Assembly (NCBI GenBank): GCA_029204225.1
Contig: CM055105.1
Location: 10,864,551 to 10,928,550 of the forward strand
DNA from: Diphasiastrum complanatum
Taxonomy: Eukaryota; Streptophyta; Lycopodiopsida; Lycopodiales; Lycopodiaceae
Reading direction: 5' to 3'
Length of the DNA stretch: 64,000 nucleotides
Shown: piece after piece, positions 44,500 through 56,667 of the stretch
Layout of the letters: every line of letters starts with the position of its first letter
Numbering within the stretch: position 1 is the first letter of the stretch
Notes under the pieces: generated by a model
Told to the model about the DNA's origin: nothing
Databases searched by the model: none
What the model saw: the letters and a program-made list of their open reading frames with translations, nothing else
Translations under genes and position numbers: made by a program

Positions 44500-45417
44500 A
44501 CTAGCTTTTGACAAAAGTGACCATGAGCGCTGGAAGCCAACCTGGCGCCACGCCGGACTGGACAACCATAAACAGGTAACTTCCACCCAAGCAAGCCATC
44601 CAACTCAGCCGACAAGTTAGAGCCCGTTCCCCAAGAGCTTAACCCATTCACATTCATGCAAGGAACACTCAGAACCACAAGCCGCGACATATATGGAGAC
44701 AACCAGTTCCTGGACCAAATGGTCCTGACAGCATACCGCTGGCGCCACAGACCGAATGATCCTGATGGCATACCGCTGGCGTCCCGAGATACGACCCTTA
44801 GCTATGTGCCAACTTAAAAATTTTGAAGCGGCCTTACAATTGGCGCTTTTACCGAACACTGAAACCCAGAAGATAATCAGAATCAATTTGAGGAAAATCC
44901 CACTTTATTGATAAATCTGAGAAGGTTACATTTCAAGTGTGTGACCGACCCTAGTCTCCGGGGCGCTAGCATGCCAAGGCGAGAGCCATGACAACATTCC
45001 AGCAAGGGAGGCTGAGACTTGGTTGGAGCTCGGCATGAGTCGCAACCCGCACTCCCCTATAGTATTGGTGAGATTCGGCACCTCCCCTCATACCAAGCAC
45101 TCTACTCGGGCTGATAAAGCACGTTTTTCTCTCTCTAGGATTTTCTCTTTCTAGAAAGTCATTTTCTCTTTCTAGATTTTATTGATCCCCAGGCTTCCTT
45201 TAATCATGCCTAGATCGTGTAAGAGATTGCACATCGATCTGAGCTCTCTGGACTTCGCTAGAACCGATCAAAGATTTTCAGCCATAGGAACTTGGCGCCG
45301 GCTGGATTCTGGTCACAGTGGCGCCGGCGCCTGGAGCAGCAGGGGCGCTGCTGGCGCCGGAAGTAAAGCTTATGAAGATAGCTTTACAACATACTAGCTT
45401 TTGACAAAAGTGACCAT
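44500..45417 (-). mobile_element. Truncated LTR, family A copy 3, between 25-bp direct repeats
   Basis: LTR sequence occupies 44525-45391. Its LTR 5' end (TGTTGTAAAG on the minus strand) is intact, but about 330 bp of its 3' end are missing, starting abruptly at GAGCGCTGG. On each side stands the same 25 bases beginning ACTAGCTTTTGACAAAAGTG (44500-44524 and 45393-45417). LTR elements of this family duplicate 5 bp (see 39793), so a 25-bp repeat needs another explanation. The minus-strand AATAAA is at 44904-44909. Confidence 0.85.
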
Positions 45418-45579
45418 CTATGCTAGTTTTGGGTGTACCCAAGAATGAACCACTTCCCCACTCTCTCATGGAGGCCACTTGGTGTACTTTCCAATATGGT
45501 GTGAACAATTGGCAAGGAAGGCTTGAAGGTCATGAAGTTTGGCAAGACCTCATCTTGAAGGGGGACCATTGGGGTTGGG

Positions 45580-45587
45580 TATAAAAG
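45580..45587 (+). promoter_or_regulatory. TATA box TATAAAAG
   Basis: TATAAAAG occurs in GGGTTGGGTATAAAAGAGAG, followed by a G/T-rich untranslated stretch. The upstream part (44420-45579, without the LTR insertion) may be U3 of another LTR element or a host promoter. No product can be assigned. Confidence 0.45.
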
Positions 45588-45589
45588 AG

Positions 45590-46540
45590 AGCCCACTCTT
45601 TGTATTTGAGGGAGTTGAATATTTTGAGAGTTGATTATTTTTGGATTCTTGTTGTCTTGAGAGGAGAGGGGTATTCAATCTTTCGAGAGAGTTAGGGGTT
45701 TCCTTGTAATGGAGTGGGGTGGAGTATGGTTAGTGGATTGAAAGTGATGGTAGTTATTTTGAGAGCTTACTCAAATAAAAAAGCTTTGTTGGTTAGTCCC
45801 ATTTTGATGTTAGTTGCTCCTTGTTAGTTGCTACAAATGTGGAATGCTTGTTTGTTGGTAGAAATTGAGTGAGGTCATTGCGGATTGATTATTGGAAGTT
45901 GCTTGTAGAGGTAATGTTTGTACTTCTTGATTGGTGAATGTTCGAAGATGTCAGTTGGCTGGAGTTGTGTTTTGATGCTCATGATTTGTTGGTTGATTGA
46001 TGGAAAAGGTTGAGTGAATTGGTTGAGGATGTGAGAGTTGGTTGGTTGTTGAGAATGTTGAAGTTGTTAAGGGTGTCTTGTTTTGAGAGAGTGATGGAGA
46101 ATTTTTTTGTTTCCGGTTACCTTGTATATTTCTTCTAGTGAGAGTGTTTTGAGAGATGAGGGCTATGTTTGATTGAGTGGTAGCTTGAAGGGTCATGAGG
46201 GTTTAATCCAAGGTTTGTTTTGAGTTGACATTGAATTGGTGGGATTGAATGGGTTGAATGCTCATTGTGAGTGTTGGTTGAGTTTAGTAGGAGAATGTTG
46301 AGAGTTCCTTATGTTTTATTTGTAGTGTGTTGAGAGTGAGTGGAGTGAGTTATAAGTGCTGTATGTTGAGCTCGGCATTTGTGAGAGTGTTGCACGCTTG
46401 TCAATGGTTTCTAAGAAGAGAAATGAAGGAGCTCTTTCAAAGAGAAATGACCCACAAGATTGACGTTCAGATGCAGAGAGCTAAGAGTTGCTTGCTTGTT
46501 GCTTGCTCGCAAGCTCCAAAGCTGCTATGGTGACCTACCT
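45590..46540 (+). other. G/T-rich leader-like stretch
   Basis: The plus strand is strikingly poor in C and A-rich codons, with words such as GAGTTGG, TTGTTGG and GAGAGTG repeating for about 900 bases. The only long ORF is an Asn/Thr/Ser-rich one on the other strand, an effect of the skew. It is probably transcribed untranslated sequence downstream of the TATA box at 45580. Confidence 0.35.
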
Positions 46541-47618
46541 CCCTGCGACCTCCAACGATTGTCTGCGACCATGCTGCCAGACGTTCTGATTTGCCTAGGG
46601 TCCTATATAGGACAAAGATCTACTGGCTGCCTGTGGAGAGTTCCTAAAGGGAATGTCTACCTGTGGCAACCCGCCCACCATCTCCTACGCTGCTCTGCCT
46701 TCATTGCTTCCATTTGCAGACCTGCTGGTTTTGGGCACCTGCTGGTTTTTCACATATCTGCCTGAACTGGATCCGGCTGTCTCGGCTGTGCCACGTGGAG
46801 CTGTCTAGGCCCTGCACCCACCTCCCAGCCGTCGCTGCCCTGCCAGACCAATTGTGGCAGCATTCTACCTACGAATTTGTCTGGCTACGGTTTTACAGAG
46901 GATCCACCCTAAAGAAAAAATGCAGGCTTGGCCTGTGTTTACGGAAAGTTTGTGGCCTGTTGCGGCCTCCACAGCCTGTCCACGGCTAAAAATCAGTACT
47001 TTTATGGCCTAACAGATCTGCCTTATGTAAAAAACACCCCTGTTCGTAGCATCATTCCTCTGTCAGTGACATCTACTTGACCGTTTGCGGCCTCTCAGAT
47101 CTAAATGCGGTCCTCTGTGGTCTGAATTTGTGTTACCAGTCTATATAAACCTGTGGATTCTCACATTGATCGAGGCCAAGGTTTCTGTAATGAGAAAGCT
47201 TCTGTCTCACTTAATGTCGTGTCCTCCAATAACTTCTTCATTGCTCAAGGGAATATACCGAGTTTTTGGAATAGTTTTCTGAACTCCAAATTTTTCAAAT
47301 TGTTGACTTTTCAAATTTGGCCTTCAATGCATCCTTGCCCCATTTCCAATTGACATCTTTATCAAAATCTATCTCACTTTCCAGATCATTATAACTATAA
47401 TTAATAATATCATAAAATTCTGAGAGAAGACTTCATCTTTTCTCATATTAAAAACATTTTTTATATCATTAAAAAAAATATAACTCTCATTATTTAGAAA
47501 GTATATAGGAACATCAAATATAGTTTTTGTATTAACATGAGTTAAAGTTGAAAGAGATTCAGATATAATCAGAACGAGATAGTTTGCTCAAACTTTGAAG
47601 CCATAGATATTGAACTGC
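46541..47618. other. Stretch without a recognised gene, with a TATA-like TATATAAA near 47142
   Basis: It is moderately GC-rich to 47150 (GCGGCCTCCACAGCC, CTAAATGCGGTCC) and A/T-rich after that. CTATATAAACC at 47141-47151 resembles a core promoter. ORFs across 46460-46989 (Cys/Leu/His-rich) are not family-like. Confidence 0.3.
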
Positions 47619-47835
47619 CATTTTCTCTCTCTAGAATTTATTGATCCCAGGTTTCTTTTAATCATGCCTAGATCGTGTGAGGTGATTGCACATCGCTCTG
47701 AGCTCTTTGGACTTCGCTAGAACTGATCAAAATTTTTGAGTCATAAAAAATTGGCGCCAGCTGGATTTTGATTGTAGTGGTGCCGAGAGTGGTAGGAGAG
47801 TTGTTGGCACTGAGAGTATATCTTGTAATTGGTGC
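47619..47835 (-). mobile_element. LTR fragment, family A copy 4 (diverged)
   Basis: CATTTTCTCTCTCTAGAATT, AATCATGCCTAGATCGTGTG and ATTGCACATCGCTCTGAGCT match 1508-1610 and 40737-40815. The following TTGGCGCCAGCTGGATTTTG matches the region near 1640. It is the most diverged copy and has lost both ends. Confidence 0.75.
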
Positions 47836-47944
47836 TAGCTTCATATAGCCACTTTGATAAATATTTCTTGTCTAGAGGTTTGCTATGCACTTCTTTTGAT
47901 TCCAATCTTTATCACTTTTATCGTGACTTTAGCATCTCTAGTAT

Positions 47945-48066
47945 AGTTGTATGTGGATGATCTTGTCATCACGGGCAATGATGAAGAGCTCATCAAGTTA
48001 GTCAGGAGATATTTGTCAACTAACATTGATGTCATAGATTTAGGGCTTCTACACTATTGCCTCAGA
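47945..48066 (+). pseudogene. Ty1/copia RT fragment (catalytic YVDD segment)
   Basis: VYVDDLVITGNDEELIKLVR and IDVIDLGLLHYCL form the catalytic YVDD block and the following DLG..HY segment of copia reverse transcriptase. About 40 codons survive. No LTR or neighbouring domain could be linked to it. Confidence 0.8.
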
Positions 48067-48110
48067 TCTTTTCCACCTGTGTATGGGTGCTCTCGGTTGG
48101 GTCTCTAGCA

Positions 48111-48240
48111 CCTAACTTCCTAGCATGTGAAAACATAAAGAGGGTTTGAGAGGATAAAATTATGTAGTATTTTTTGACCTAACTTCTAGCATGTGAAAAC
48201 ATAAGAGGGTCTGAGAGGGTAGAATTAATTAGTATTGTTT
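48111..48240 (+). repeat. 67-bp tandem duplication
   Basis: CCTAACTTC(CT)AGCATGTGAAAAC... begins at 48111 and again at 48178, with the same GAGGGTYTGAGAGGRTA words. It lies just upstream of the host-gene region. Confidence 0.75.
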
Positions 48241-49724
48241 CTGAGGAAGTGTGAATGTGAATGGTTGGTTGGCCCGGCGTCGTTCACGTTTAGCCACTCC
48301 ACCTTTTCACAACTTCTTCTTCTTCTTCTTTTCTTATACACACAAAAATAAAACCAAAACCAAAACAAAAAGAAACAAAAGCCTTTGTGTTCTTCCTCTT
48401 CCTCCTCTTCCTTTATTTCTTTAAAAAAGGAAACCAAAACCAAAACAAAAATAAGACACAAAAAGCCTCTTCGTATCGCTTCCGATCTTACTTATCCTTC
48501 GGCCTTTCTCTCTGCCCCGACGATCCTCCCTATCTGTCCTGTCGCTGATAGTTCAATCCCATAGCAATTTCTTCGGTGATAATTTGATGTAATAGCAATT
48601 TTTTAGCTTGACGGTTTCCTCCTCGTATTTCTTCTTCTTCTTCTTCTTCTTTTTCTTCTTCTTGTGATGATGGTGTTCGCGCAAGTAATGGAGTTGTTGC
48701 TCCTGCGATATCAGAGCGTGATCTGCTTGTCCTTAGGCACCGTTGTTCGTGACGCATTTGGGTTGAAGGAAGAGTAGTTACTAGGGGTATTGTGCCATGC
48801 GATCTTTTCTTGTATGATCGTGATCGGATGCTTCTGTACTTCTCTTCAGTAATGAGATTCGAGACCGAATAGCATCTTTTTGGAAGATACGGTATAGGAG
48901 GATTCGTAGTTTTGTCCTTTCCTAAGTATTGTGTCATCGTCTTTCGTCTTTTAGAGATAAAGGAGGTCTGACCTTAACCAAATTAACTGCGACAGCGAAT
49001 ATTGGGACTCGGTTGCTGTAACTTACTAGTGTACATCTACAAGAAAGCATGAGAGTGACGGTGGTGGTGCGTACTTTCAAATTTTTTGAAATGGTCTTAG
49101 GAGCGAGTTTTGATATTGTTCATCCCTTCATTTCTAGCAATTAGTAATGATGGTAATCAATGGATAGACGAGTACGGGATTTCACACCACGATGTGCAGA
49201 GTTCAGGATTATGCCACTTAAATATTGATGGTCATTGGGCGAATTTCAATACAGGAATGGTAATGAGTTAAACGGATGGTTTAGGTACATAAAATCTCTG
49301 GCTGAAAATTGATTTACGATTTGTCGACGGACGTTAAACCTCACAGCCTTGTCAAGCGAATTCTAGGCGATAAGTTATTTATGTTTAAAATTCCTGCAAC
49401 GTTTCCAGACTTGAAATTTCTTTGCGGAGATAAAAATGCTTTTATCTGCAGATAAGAAGTGCTTGTCAAAGCTCAAGACGAAAAGACTTAAAATAACATC
49501 TTTCTTGGCATGATTCCTGGTCCACCTGCAGCCTACGGAAAGAAAACTTCCCTAACGAGCAGATTACAACACAAGTTTTTGAAAGAAAAAAAACTTTGAC
49601 ATGCACCTGAGAAAGCTGCTTCGCAGCATCAAGAAATATCGGTTACTATCGTGATGAGCGTCTCCAGTGAATCAGGGCATAAGCTCCAATAAACTAAAGA
49701 CTTGTGCTCTTGCATACTGACAAG
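48241..49724 (+). other. Probable promoter and 5' leader region of the coiled-coil gene
   Basis: A C/T-rich tract at 48305-48420 and 48630-48665, and open but interrupted stretches near 49330-49600 (SLVKRILGDKLFMFKIPATF), may be leader exons. No exon phase could be proved. The acceptor-like sequence CTTGTGCTCTTGCATACTGACAAG precedes the ATG at 49725. Confidence 0.35.
48530..48937 (-). CDS. Candidate small basic protein, divergent from the coiled-coil gene
   Basis: An uninterrupted 135-codon frame starts at an ATG at 48937 (MTQYLGKDKTTNPPIPYLPK) and includes KRSHGTIPLVTTLPSTQM, a Ser/Arg stretch and an acidic run from a GAA/TTC microsatellite. The stop is at 48530. Composition is more balanced than in neighbouring chance ORFs. 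However, the C/T-rich plus strand (TTCTTCTTC runs, GGCCCGGCG near 48270) equally suits a 5' leader of the plus-strand gene at 49725. No family is recognised. Confidence 0.3.
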   Translation of the reverse strand: MTQYLGKDKTTNPPIPYLPKRCYSVSNLITEEKYRSIRSRSYKKRSHGTIPLVTTLPSTQMRHEQRCLRTSRSRSDIAGATTPLLARTPSSQEEEKEEEEEEEIRGGNRQAKKLLLHQIITEEIAMGLNYQRQDR

Positions 49725-51653
49725 ATGATGCCGCTGAGGCAGAGCATCACAAACAGGCGAATGAGGCCATCTTCTGCGAAGAACGTGCCAGTATGTATCC
49801 CTTTATTACTTATGCTAATCAAGCCAGCAATTTCCATTTTTCAAGGTTCTGGTAGTGGTGTTTTGAATTCAAGGTTTCCCTCAACTTATTTGAATTGAAA
49901 TAAAGACCTATACCACAGCGAAAAGTCCCCTCCACAAACTTACTTTCCTGGTAGATAATAACAGTCCATAATTAGAAATTAGCGTGCCCATAAAGGTTTC
50001 CTATTGCTGGTAAAACTTTTGAACAATTCGGTAAATCACTTTATAGCAGAGAATGATGCTCGAACATATTTTACTATACATATTAGGATCGTTTTTGGGT
50101 AAGAGGAAGTAAAATTTTTGTTCAAACTTCACACGTGGGAATGGTATTTCTAGGATGGTCATTTGGGCAATTCCCAAAGTTCCATTTCCTCTATTTCTAG
50201 GATGGTCATTTGGGCAACTTGTAACTTTCAGCTAATGAACCATAACTTTCATATACATCATTTTGCTACCCATAATTCATATGTTGATATTAACAACTTC
50301 AAGGAAGAACTTACAACGAATGATCAGTAAATCTTCTCGTGGGGAACACGCCCTACATGCTCGTTATTCTTTGTTACTGGCGCTGGTGCACATAAATGCA
50401 GTTTTTCTTGTGTATAGAATATATAGATTCTTAATGTTATGACATTACCAACTAATGATTAGTCAATCTGCTCTTGTGGGTATACATGCTCTACATGCTT
50501 TATTGTTTGTACTCGCACTGGTGCACACAAAAACATTGGTTCTTGTGTAATAGAACGTTAGAATTACGAATGCTATGACATTGCTGAATTTTCTGAGCCA
50601 CGGAATATGAACAACCATAGCTATTGGAGATTGTGGATGAGAAGAATGGGACATAGCTACCATGGCCATAGCTACAGGAGATTGCATACTCTCTTCATCT
50701 AAAACTCACAGGAGAATCCCATGATGTATCCCTATTGCATTCTAGAGGGAGATTTTAACCACAAAAGTTCTGCTAGTATCAACTGGACATACAAGACATT
50801 ATTCTTTCCAGAATTCTGGACTCTTTTAATGAAAGCACGTGTATGTGCAACATTAATTGTTATCTGAAATAAATCTTTTTGGAACTTTGTTTGCAGAATA
50901 TAAACAAAGAATTTGAACAACAGATGAACATACTGAAGATACAACAAGAAAAATTCACTTGGAAAGAGTCAGAAGTGAGACAAGCAGTGTCTCCCAAGAG
51001 ACATGAGACTTTGAGACGCCAGTGAGAAAACTATTGTGATTGATCATTGAGCTTTTCTTCGATGGACACATGTCTAGAGCTGTTAGTTTATCTGGTTCTT
51101 GCAGCTTCCAAGTTTGATATAGGGTGGTGGAATCGGTTTTAGATTATTTCAGTCTATTAAATGTTAGATCTCTCCTTGACAACATGGTCTTTTGTCTTAT
51201 TACATAATCGGAATGCTCCTCTTTTGAGGATTGTGATGTCCCATAGTCCAGAGTCATAACAAGTACAGGGGATTGAAAAGTTTTTGCAGATTTGTCTAGT
51301 TGAAAGTATGTGCACTGAATAAACTCTAGCCTGATTATCTTACATATGCCCAGTATGCAAAAACAATGCTTGTGCTTTGATGAGTTTTACTCCCGAAGTC
51401 CAACCTTTCTGGAATCAATGCTGTTTTTAAGTGGTATTGATTCAAATTTCATTTTCGTTGAACTGCATAGAACAACTTCATGCCTGTTTTGAAAGACAAC
51501 ATGGTGAAATTAGGCTTAACTAAACTACAGAGTGAGGCACATAATGATTGCACATTGTCGTTTCTCCTTAAAGTGAAACTTCAATCATTTGTATATCTTC
51601 AGCAGTTTATCAAAGAGGCAGTATTAAATTCATGTGTGTGTTTGTGTGTGTGT

Positions 51654-51723
<70 letters not shown>

Positions 51724-54128
51724 ATTGTATATTTGGCAACTTACTTTTCCGTCATTGAGAAACTTTTCACGGTGATCTCTTTATCCCCATCAAATATATG
51801 CTTGTAGATGCAGATATATACAATTAAACTAGAGTACTGTGAGATCGGGCTGAGCTAAAGTGTCGACTCAATGAATTTTTTGGTTGCTATGTGCTAGAGC
51901 GGAGTTGAGAAAATGCATGGATGAGCAGCTAAAGCAAAAGGAAGATGAACATGCACGAATAGCACAAGACCAAAAGTTTTCAAGCTACAATGAGCATTTA
52001 AGGAGGTACTTACTGATTGTTATCCATCTTTTGTCCTGTTTATTAGTTAACCTAATTTTGATATCGGTTGTTTGTTAATAAGGATTTTTTGTTTGGATCT
52101 GGGCATTGGTATCAGATATTATGGTCCTCATTCTTATGAAGAGGAAATGGGAAGACTACAGCATAAGAGGGATTATTTGAAAGGAGTTATGGAAGATAAC
52201 ATTCGGGTACGAATTCCAACCTGCTATGCTGTTCAATAGCTGTGACATGGCCTTTTTACAAGTTTCATGTCAAAATAAGGCCATAAAACCAATTGCATCT
52301 TGCGCATTGTAATAGGTCATGGGTGGGGTGTTTCATAAGCATCATATTTTCAACATATTCTCACTATAGCACATTGTAATTACCATTATCCATATGTAAA
52401 GCTATAGCAAAAGATGTGAACACATACCTCTTTTTGGAGGAACTGAACTCTTAACAAAAAAGCTACAATTATCCTGAATGCTTTCCCATTCTGTCTCTTT
52501 GGGCTCCATAAATAAGACACATTAATATGGTTAGTCTCTAAGAGCTATAAAATAAGCTTTCTGAATGTGCATTTAGTATTACACTTATAGTTCCATAGTG
52601 TACAGATCAAGGGAATTCCGTACATAGCATTCTTCATCCTTGACTGGATGGAAATAGCTTCTCCGGAAGTAGCATACATTCGTGGCTTTTTATTTGTTCC
52701 TACCCTAGATCGCTGGCTTTTAACAGCAGTAAATGAGATGGCATTATCGCCTCTAAATTATGATCTTTGACACGACTTCGTGTGCTTTTTCTAGACAACA
52801 ATCCCCTTGAAGTTGAATCATCCACACATCAACGAACAATTGCACCTTGCTTACTACTGTATATTTCTCAAAACTGTCTGACAGATAACATTCCTCCATT
52901 TATTTGGAAATCCCAGAACTTGCAGTAACTCCTAGAGCCTTTAAGTAGTAATCTCACAAAGAGTGTCCCTCATCTCTATCAAAGAAAAATTCAATTGGTT
53001 TGTTACGTACACAATACGTTGACACACTCAGCCCAATTTTGTTCTGGAACGAGCTTCTATGATGAACTCATCAATCTTGATAGGTTAATCTACAAAAAAC
53101 TGCAGCTGTGCTGCCTTGTTTATGACTGTTACCTAAAGTTCTCGTACTAAAACTTTGCATGCTACTAGAGTCCACTGCATCATTTGATAATTCACTAATT
53201 TGGAAGTAGCTGATAGAGAAAGTTTTACTACCAAAAATGATCTGACCCCTCCGCCCGGCGCCTACTATTACTGAACGCTTTAAGATATCTTATCGTTATG
53301 GCTGTAATTGGAATCTTTTGGTACTATTCCCCATATTGTCTAGCATCTTGAAGGTTGGAGAGAGGCTAGAAGGACTGAGCTCCTAGGGTAATATTACGGA
53401 CAAAGCATCAGATAAAACTGAGATAATGACAGATTTGGTAAAAGTGCCAGATAAGAGCAGCTAAGAAAGACCACATAAATGACACTTGTTCATACAGGGG
53501 AACCGTTTTTCTAGTGGCATTTACCATGATTTGAAAAGCATACATTGAGCCAAGCTTTGATAAATGACCCAAACCACTAGTAGAGGTCATAGCTGTTGAC
53601 TGACAAGTTTTACTTTCTCCACCAGTGTAAGATATGTGGCAAGAATTTTTAGGTTGCATACAGATTCATACCATCGATACAAACAATTATCATGGGCTGT
53701 AAAGTTCCGCAATATATATTTATGTACAATTTAACAGTTTATGGTTTAGGGGAATTCATGGGACTGGTTTTCTGACGGGAAATAGATTTCCATGTTAGTT
53801 CAAAAGTTTCGATTGAACTATGACTGTTGCTTGTAGAGTTACTTGGTACCAGGCTGCAAATATAGCTGTTTCTTTTTTAATTAAACATGTCTTTGATTGT
53901 CCTAGCAACAGAAATGGCTTTCCCCGCCACAACAACTTAAAGTAATTCTCCTTTTTATTTAAAAGTATGCTCGAGCAGCTTGATGTTTAGCCTAGCTTGC
54001 ACGATTCTCTTTAACAGCTTGCAACTCTCAAGAAAGAGTCAGAAAAGATACAAAAGCAGCTTGAGGTGGAGTTGGACCTTATTCGAGCTAAAACGCCATG
54101 CACGTGGAATCGTCGACATTATCTATAA
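49725..54128 (+). CDS. Five-exon gene for a 166-residue basic coiled-coil protein
   Basis: Exons are 49725-49790, 50897-51021, 51898-52005, 52116-52206 and 54018-54128. Donors are CCA|GTATGT, CCA|GTGAGA, GAG|GTACTT and CGG|GTACGA. Acceptors are TTTGCAG, GTGCTAG, GTATCAG and TTAACAG. Lengths sum to 501 nt and phases agree throughout, giving 166 residues and TAA at 54126. The N-terminus is basic (MMPLRQSITNRRMRPSSAK). The rest is mostly helical and charged: NINKEFEQQMNILKIQQEK, AELRKCMDEQLKQKEDEHAR, YYGPHSYEEEMGRLQHKRDY, LATLKKESEKIQKQLEVEL. No signal peptide or membrane segment is visible. The family is not recognised. The style (short, basic, helix with a YYGP break) recalls small microtubule- or cilium-associated proteins, a speculation. 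The ATG at 49725 is chosen because it follows an acceptor-like site; further 5' exons cannot be excluded. Intron 2 holds a CT microsatellite. Confidence 0.75.
51634..51719. repeat. Compound (GT)n-(CT)n microsatellite in intron 2
   Basis: A broken GT run (51634-51656) is followed by about 31 CT units. The Leu-Ser repeat ORF over it is an artefact. Confidence 0.95.
52207..54017 (+). other. Intron 4 of the coiled-coil gene, 1.8 kb
   Basis: A/T-rich. No nested gene or element is recognised; the ORF at 53408-53659 on the minus strand has no family features. Confidence 0.6.
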
Positions 54129-56660
54129 GTTGCCATTTTAAGATCTACACAATGGAATCACATGGTATTCTCTTGCAGCTTTGGAGATGATCGAATGAAC
54201 AAAAAGGAGATAGTTAAGTTCAAATAGAGGATATACTCTGCTTCCGATGTTGTAATAGTGCTCAGCGTTTTTTCAAAAGTTGTTCTTTATTTGTTGATAT
54301 AAAATATGTAAGCTAGTTGTCAATTATTTGACAAGACTCTGACAATGTTGAAGCTCCTAAAGCTTTTGAACGTCATTAGCTGCTGAATTTGCCACGTGCA
54401 CTTGTTTGTTACGTGCATGTTTGTATCAACATTGGAAGTCTTTCCCACCAGGATCTGTGGTAGTTTGCCATTACTAATACTTGCGCTTAAAAAATTGAAC
54501 AAACTATAACTGTTTGCTGCCATGCATAAGACTTCATGCACTTTACTTTTAAAAAGCTTGGGAATAGATATTGTTATCTCAATTGGAATTCGCAGACTTT
54601 TGCTTTTCGTGCTCTTGTAAATTAATACTTGCACTTCTGCAGCTTATAACCAACTCTCATATGTGTGTGTGTGTGTGTGCACACGCGCGCGTTTGTTGTG
54701 AATTTTATTGGATTCATCGAGTCTATCTTGACAAGATAACATTCCTACAACATTTGAATACTAACTGCACAATGACACCTAAGCACCTCAGCACCAAACA
54801 CTAAAACCTCCCGAAATATTAAAAATATCGTCCCACCAACCTTTCATACTCTATTCTTGAAACACTATACAGTAAAATGACAATTATTAAATGCAAGTTC
54901 CTTACCTTCTAGGCCTAGGATAAGATTGACAATATTATGGAGTGCCATCTTTTATGTGGATGTTTATCCACTAGGAGTACCATATCATCATCTATATGAC
55001 GGCATGGGTAGTCTATCCAAACATAAAGCTCCTTCATCTCATAAGAATTCATAGCATTAGAACATGATCCACAAAGATAATTCATACATGGATCAACCTT
55101 TACACAGAAGCATCTATGGAACACACCTCAACTAGTCACTCTCACAATCACTTACTATTTTGCCTTTAAGTAAGCATGCATATTTTTCAAGTTGTTAGTT
55201 TGATAAAAGGGAAACTTTAGTAATGATCTTCGCACATGATGTAAATTTAATTTATATGTTTAGATTAATGAGATTTTTAAACAATTCAATGCTGCTTGTT
55301 TGAACTATGTTTGGCTTTCAATACATTGGAATCACATGCTCTTTTATTAGCAGTAGAGTTCTTCCATGCATACATGTGACACCTATAGAAGCATATCCCA
55401 TATGATGTGTACAGAGATTGCTAACTTCCATTCTTTTCAAAGCACTTGGATATCACATGGCATCTAATTCCAAATTGGTGTGCAACTTGGCACTGTTGAA
55501 AACCAAGGGTGTTTCTTAGTTTCTCAATGAATGGACAAAGAGTTCAAATCAGATAGAATGTACATTAATAATGCATCTTCAACTGGATTGTCTAAAACCC
55601 AAAATCAATATTTTAGATTGAAGTTATATAATTCTCAACCAACCAAGAATTCCAATTGCATCAATATATAGTCAAAATCATGTAGAGTGCGGAAGTGAAA
55701 ATGTTGAAATGCTAGAGCGATTTACAAACTTGATTCAAGGAAAGATGAGCTATGTATATTGCAAATGATTAGAATAATATCCTTGAATTAGATACAATGC
55801 AAGTGATAATTGGAATCAACAAGGTGCATACAAATAAAATTGTCACGAATTACTATTTTGGTTTTTTTTTTAATGTGCATTGCATTATCTATATTTTATA
55901 CAGGTGTGATTTAGTATCAGAATCCTATCAAAAATTGTATGTAAAAAGTCTTGAAGTCAAATTGTTGTGACGTAGATAGTTGATAGCATTAGTGTTTGGG
56001 TAAGTTCAATATCAACAATCGGGTCAGATTGATATTGACAATATGGTCGGGTCGATATCGACAATTTTGTTGGGTTGATTTTGAGATAGTGTGTTACTTC
56101 TAATTTGACAAATTTTTGCTTCGACTGTTAGTTCGTTTATACATACGGGACTTGTGTAGCCAGCAATTAGGATCCAATTTATTGATTCATTTTGTTGTGA
56201 AGGGAAAATCCAACATGCCTTATTAATTTGGATCCAAGAATGCTTTAATTGCCAAATTTAACATGACACAATTTAAGATGATTCTTAGAATTTAAGGCCT
56301 TTGTAAATTTATTTGTAGTCATATTGTGTTTTGAGGAACCTCAAACAAAGCACCTTATTCAAGACTTTATATTTGACATAATGGTGCTTTATCTCAATAT
56401 GCTTGTCTCTAGAATGAAATCTAAGATTAAGTAACAATGCAATTGTACTATGGTCATAAAAAAACATAGCAATTGGATTATATTAAGCAAGTTCTTTGTC
56501 AAATAATAAATGTCTTAATTATATTGCTTTCTTAGTTGCATGGCTAGTAGTTATATATTAAGACAAAAGTTGTAGATATTTGTTTTTGATTATTCCATGA
56601 AATAGAACGGTGATTGAGCAAGAATACAAATCATGAAGTTGACTTTTTTATTTATTTATG
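54129..56660. other. 3' flank and intergenic stretch
   Basis: It includes a short (TG)n plus CACGCGCGCG tract at 54661-54692 and, near 55985-56085, repeats of TTGATATTGACAATATGGTC/TCGATATCGACAATTTTG. No gene is recognised. The 3' end of the copia remnant at 56668 should lie in the right part. Confidence 0.4.
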
Positions 56661-56667
56661 CACATCA

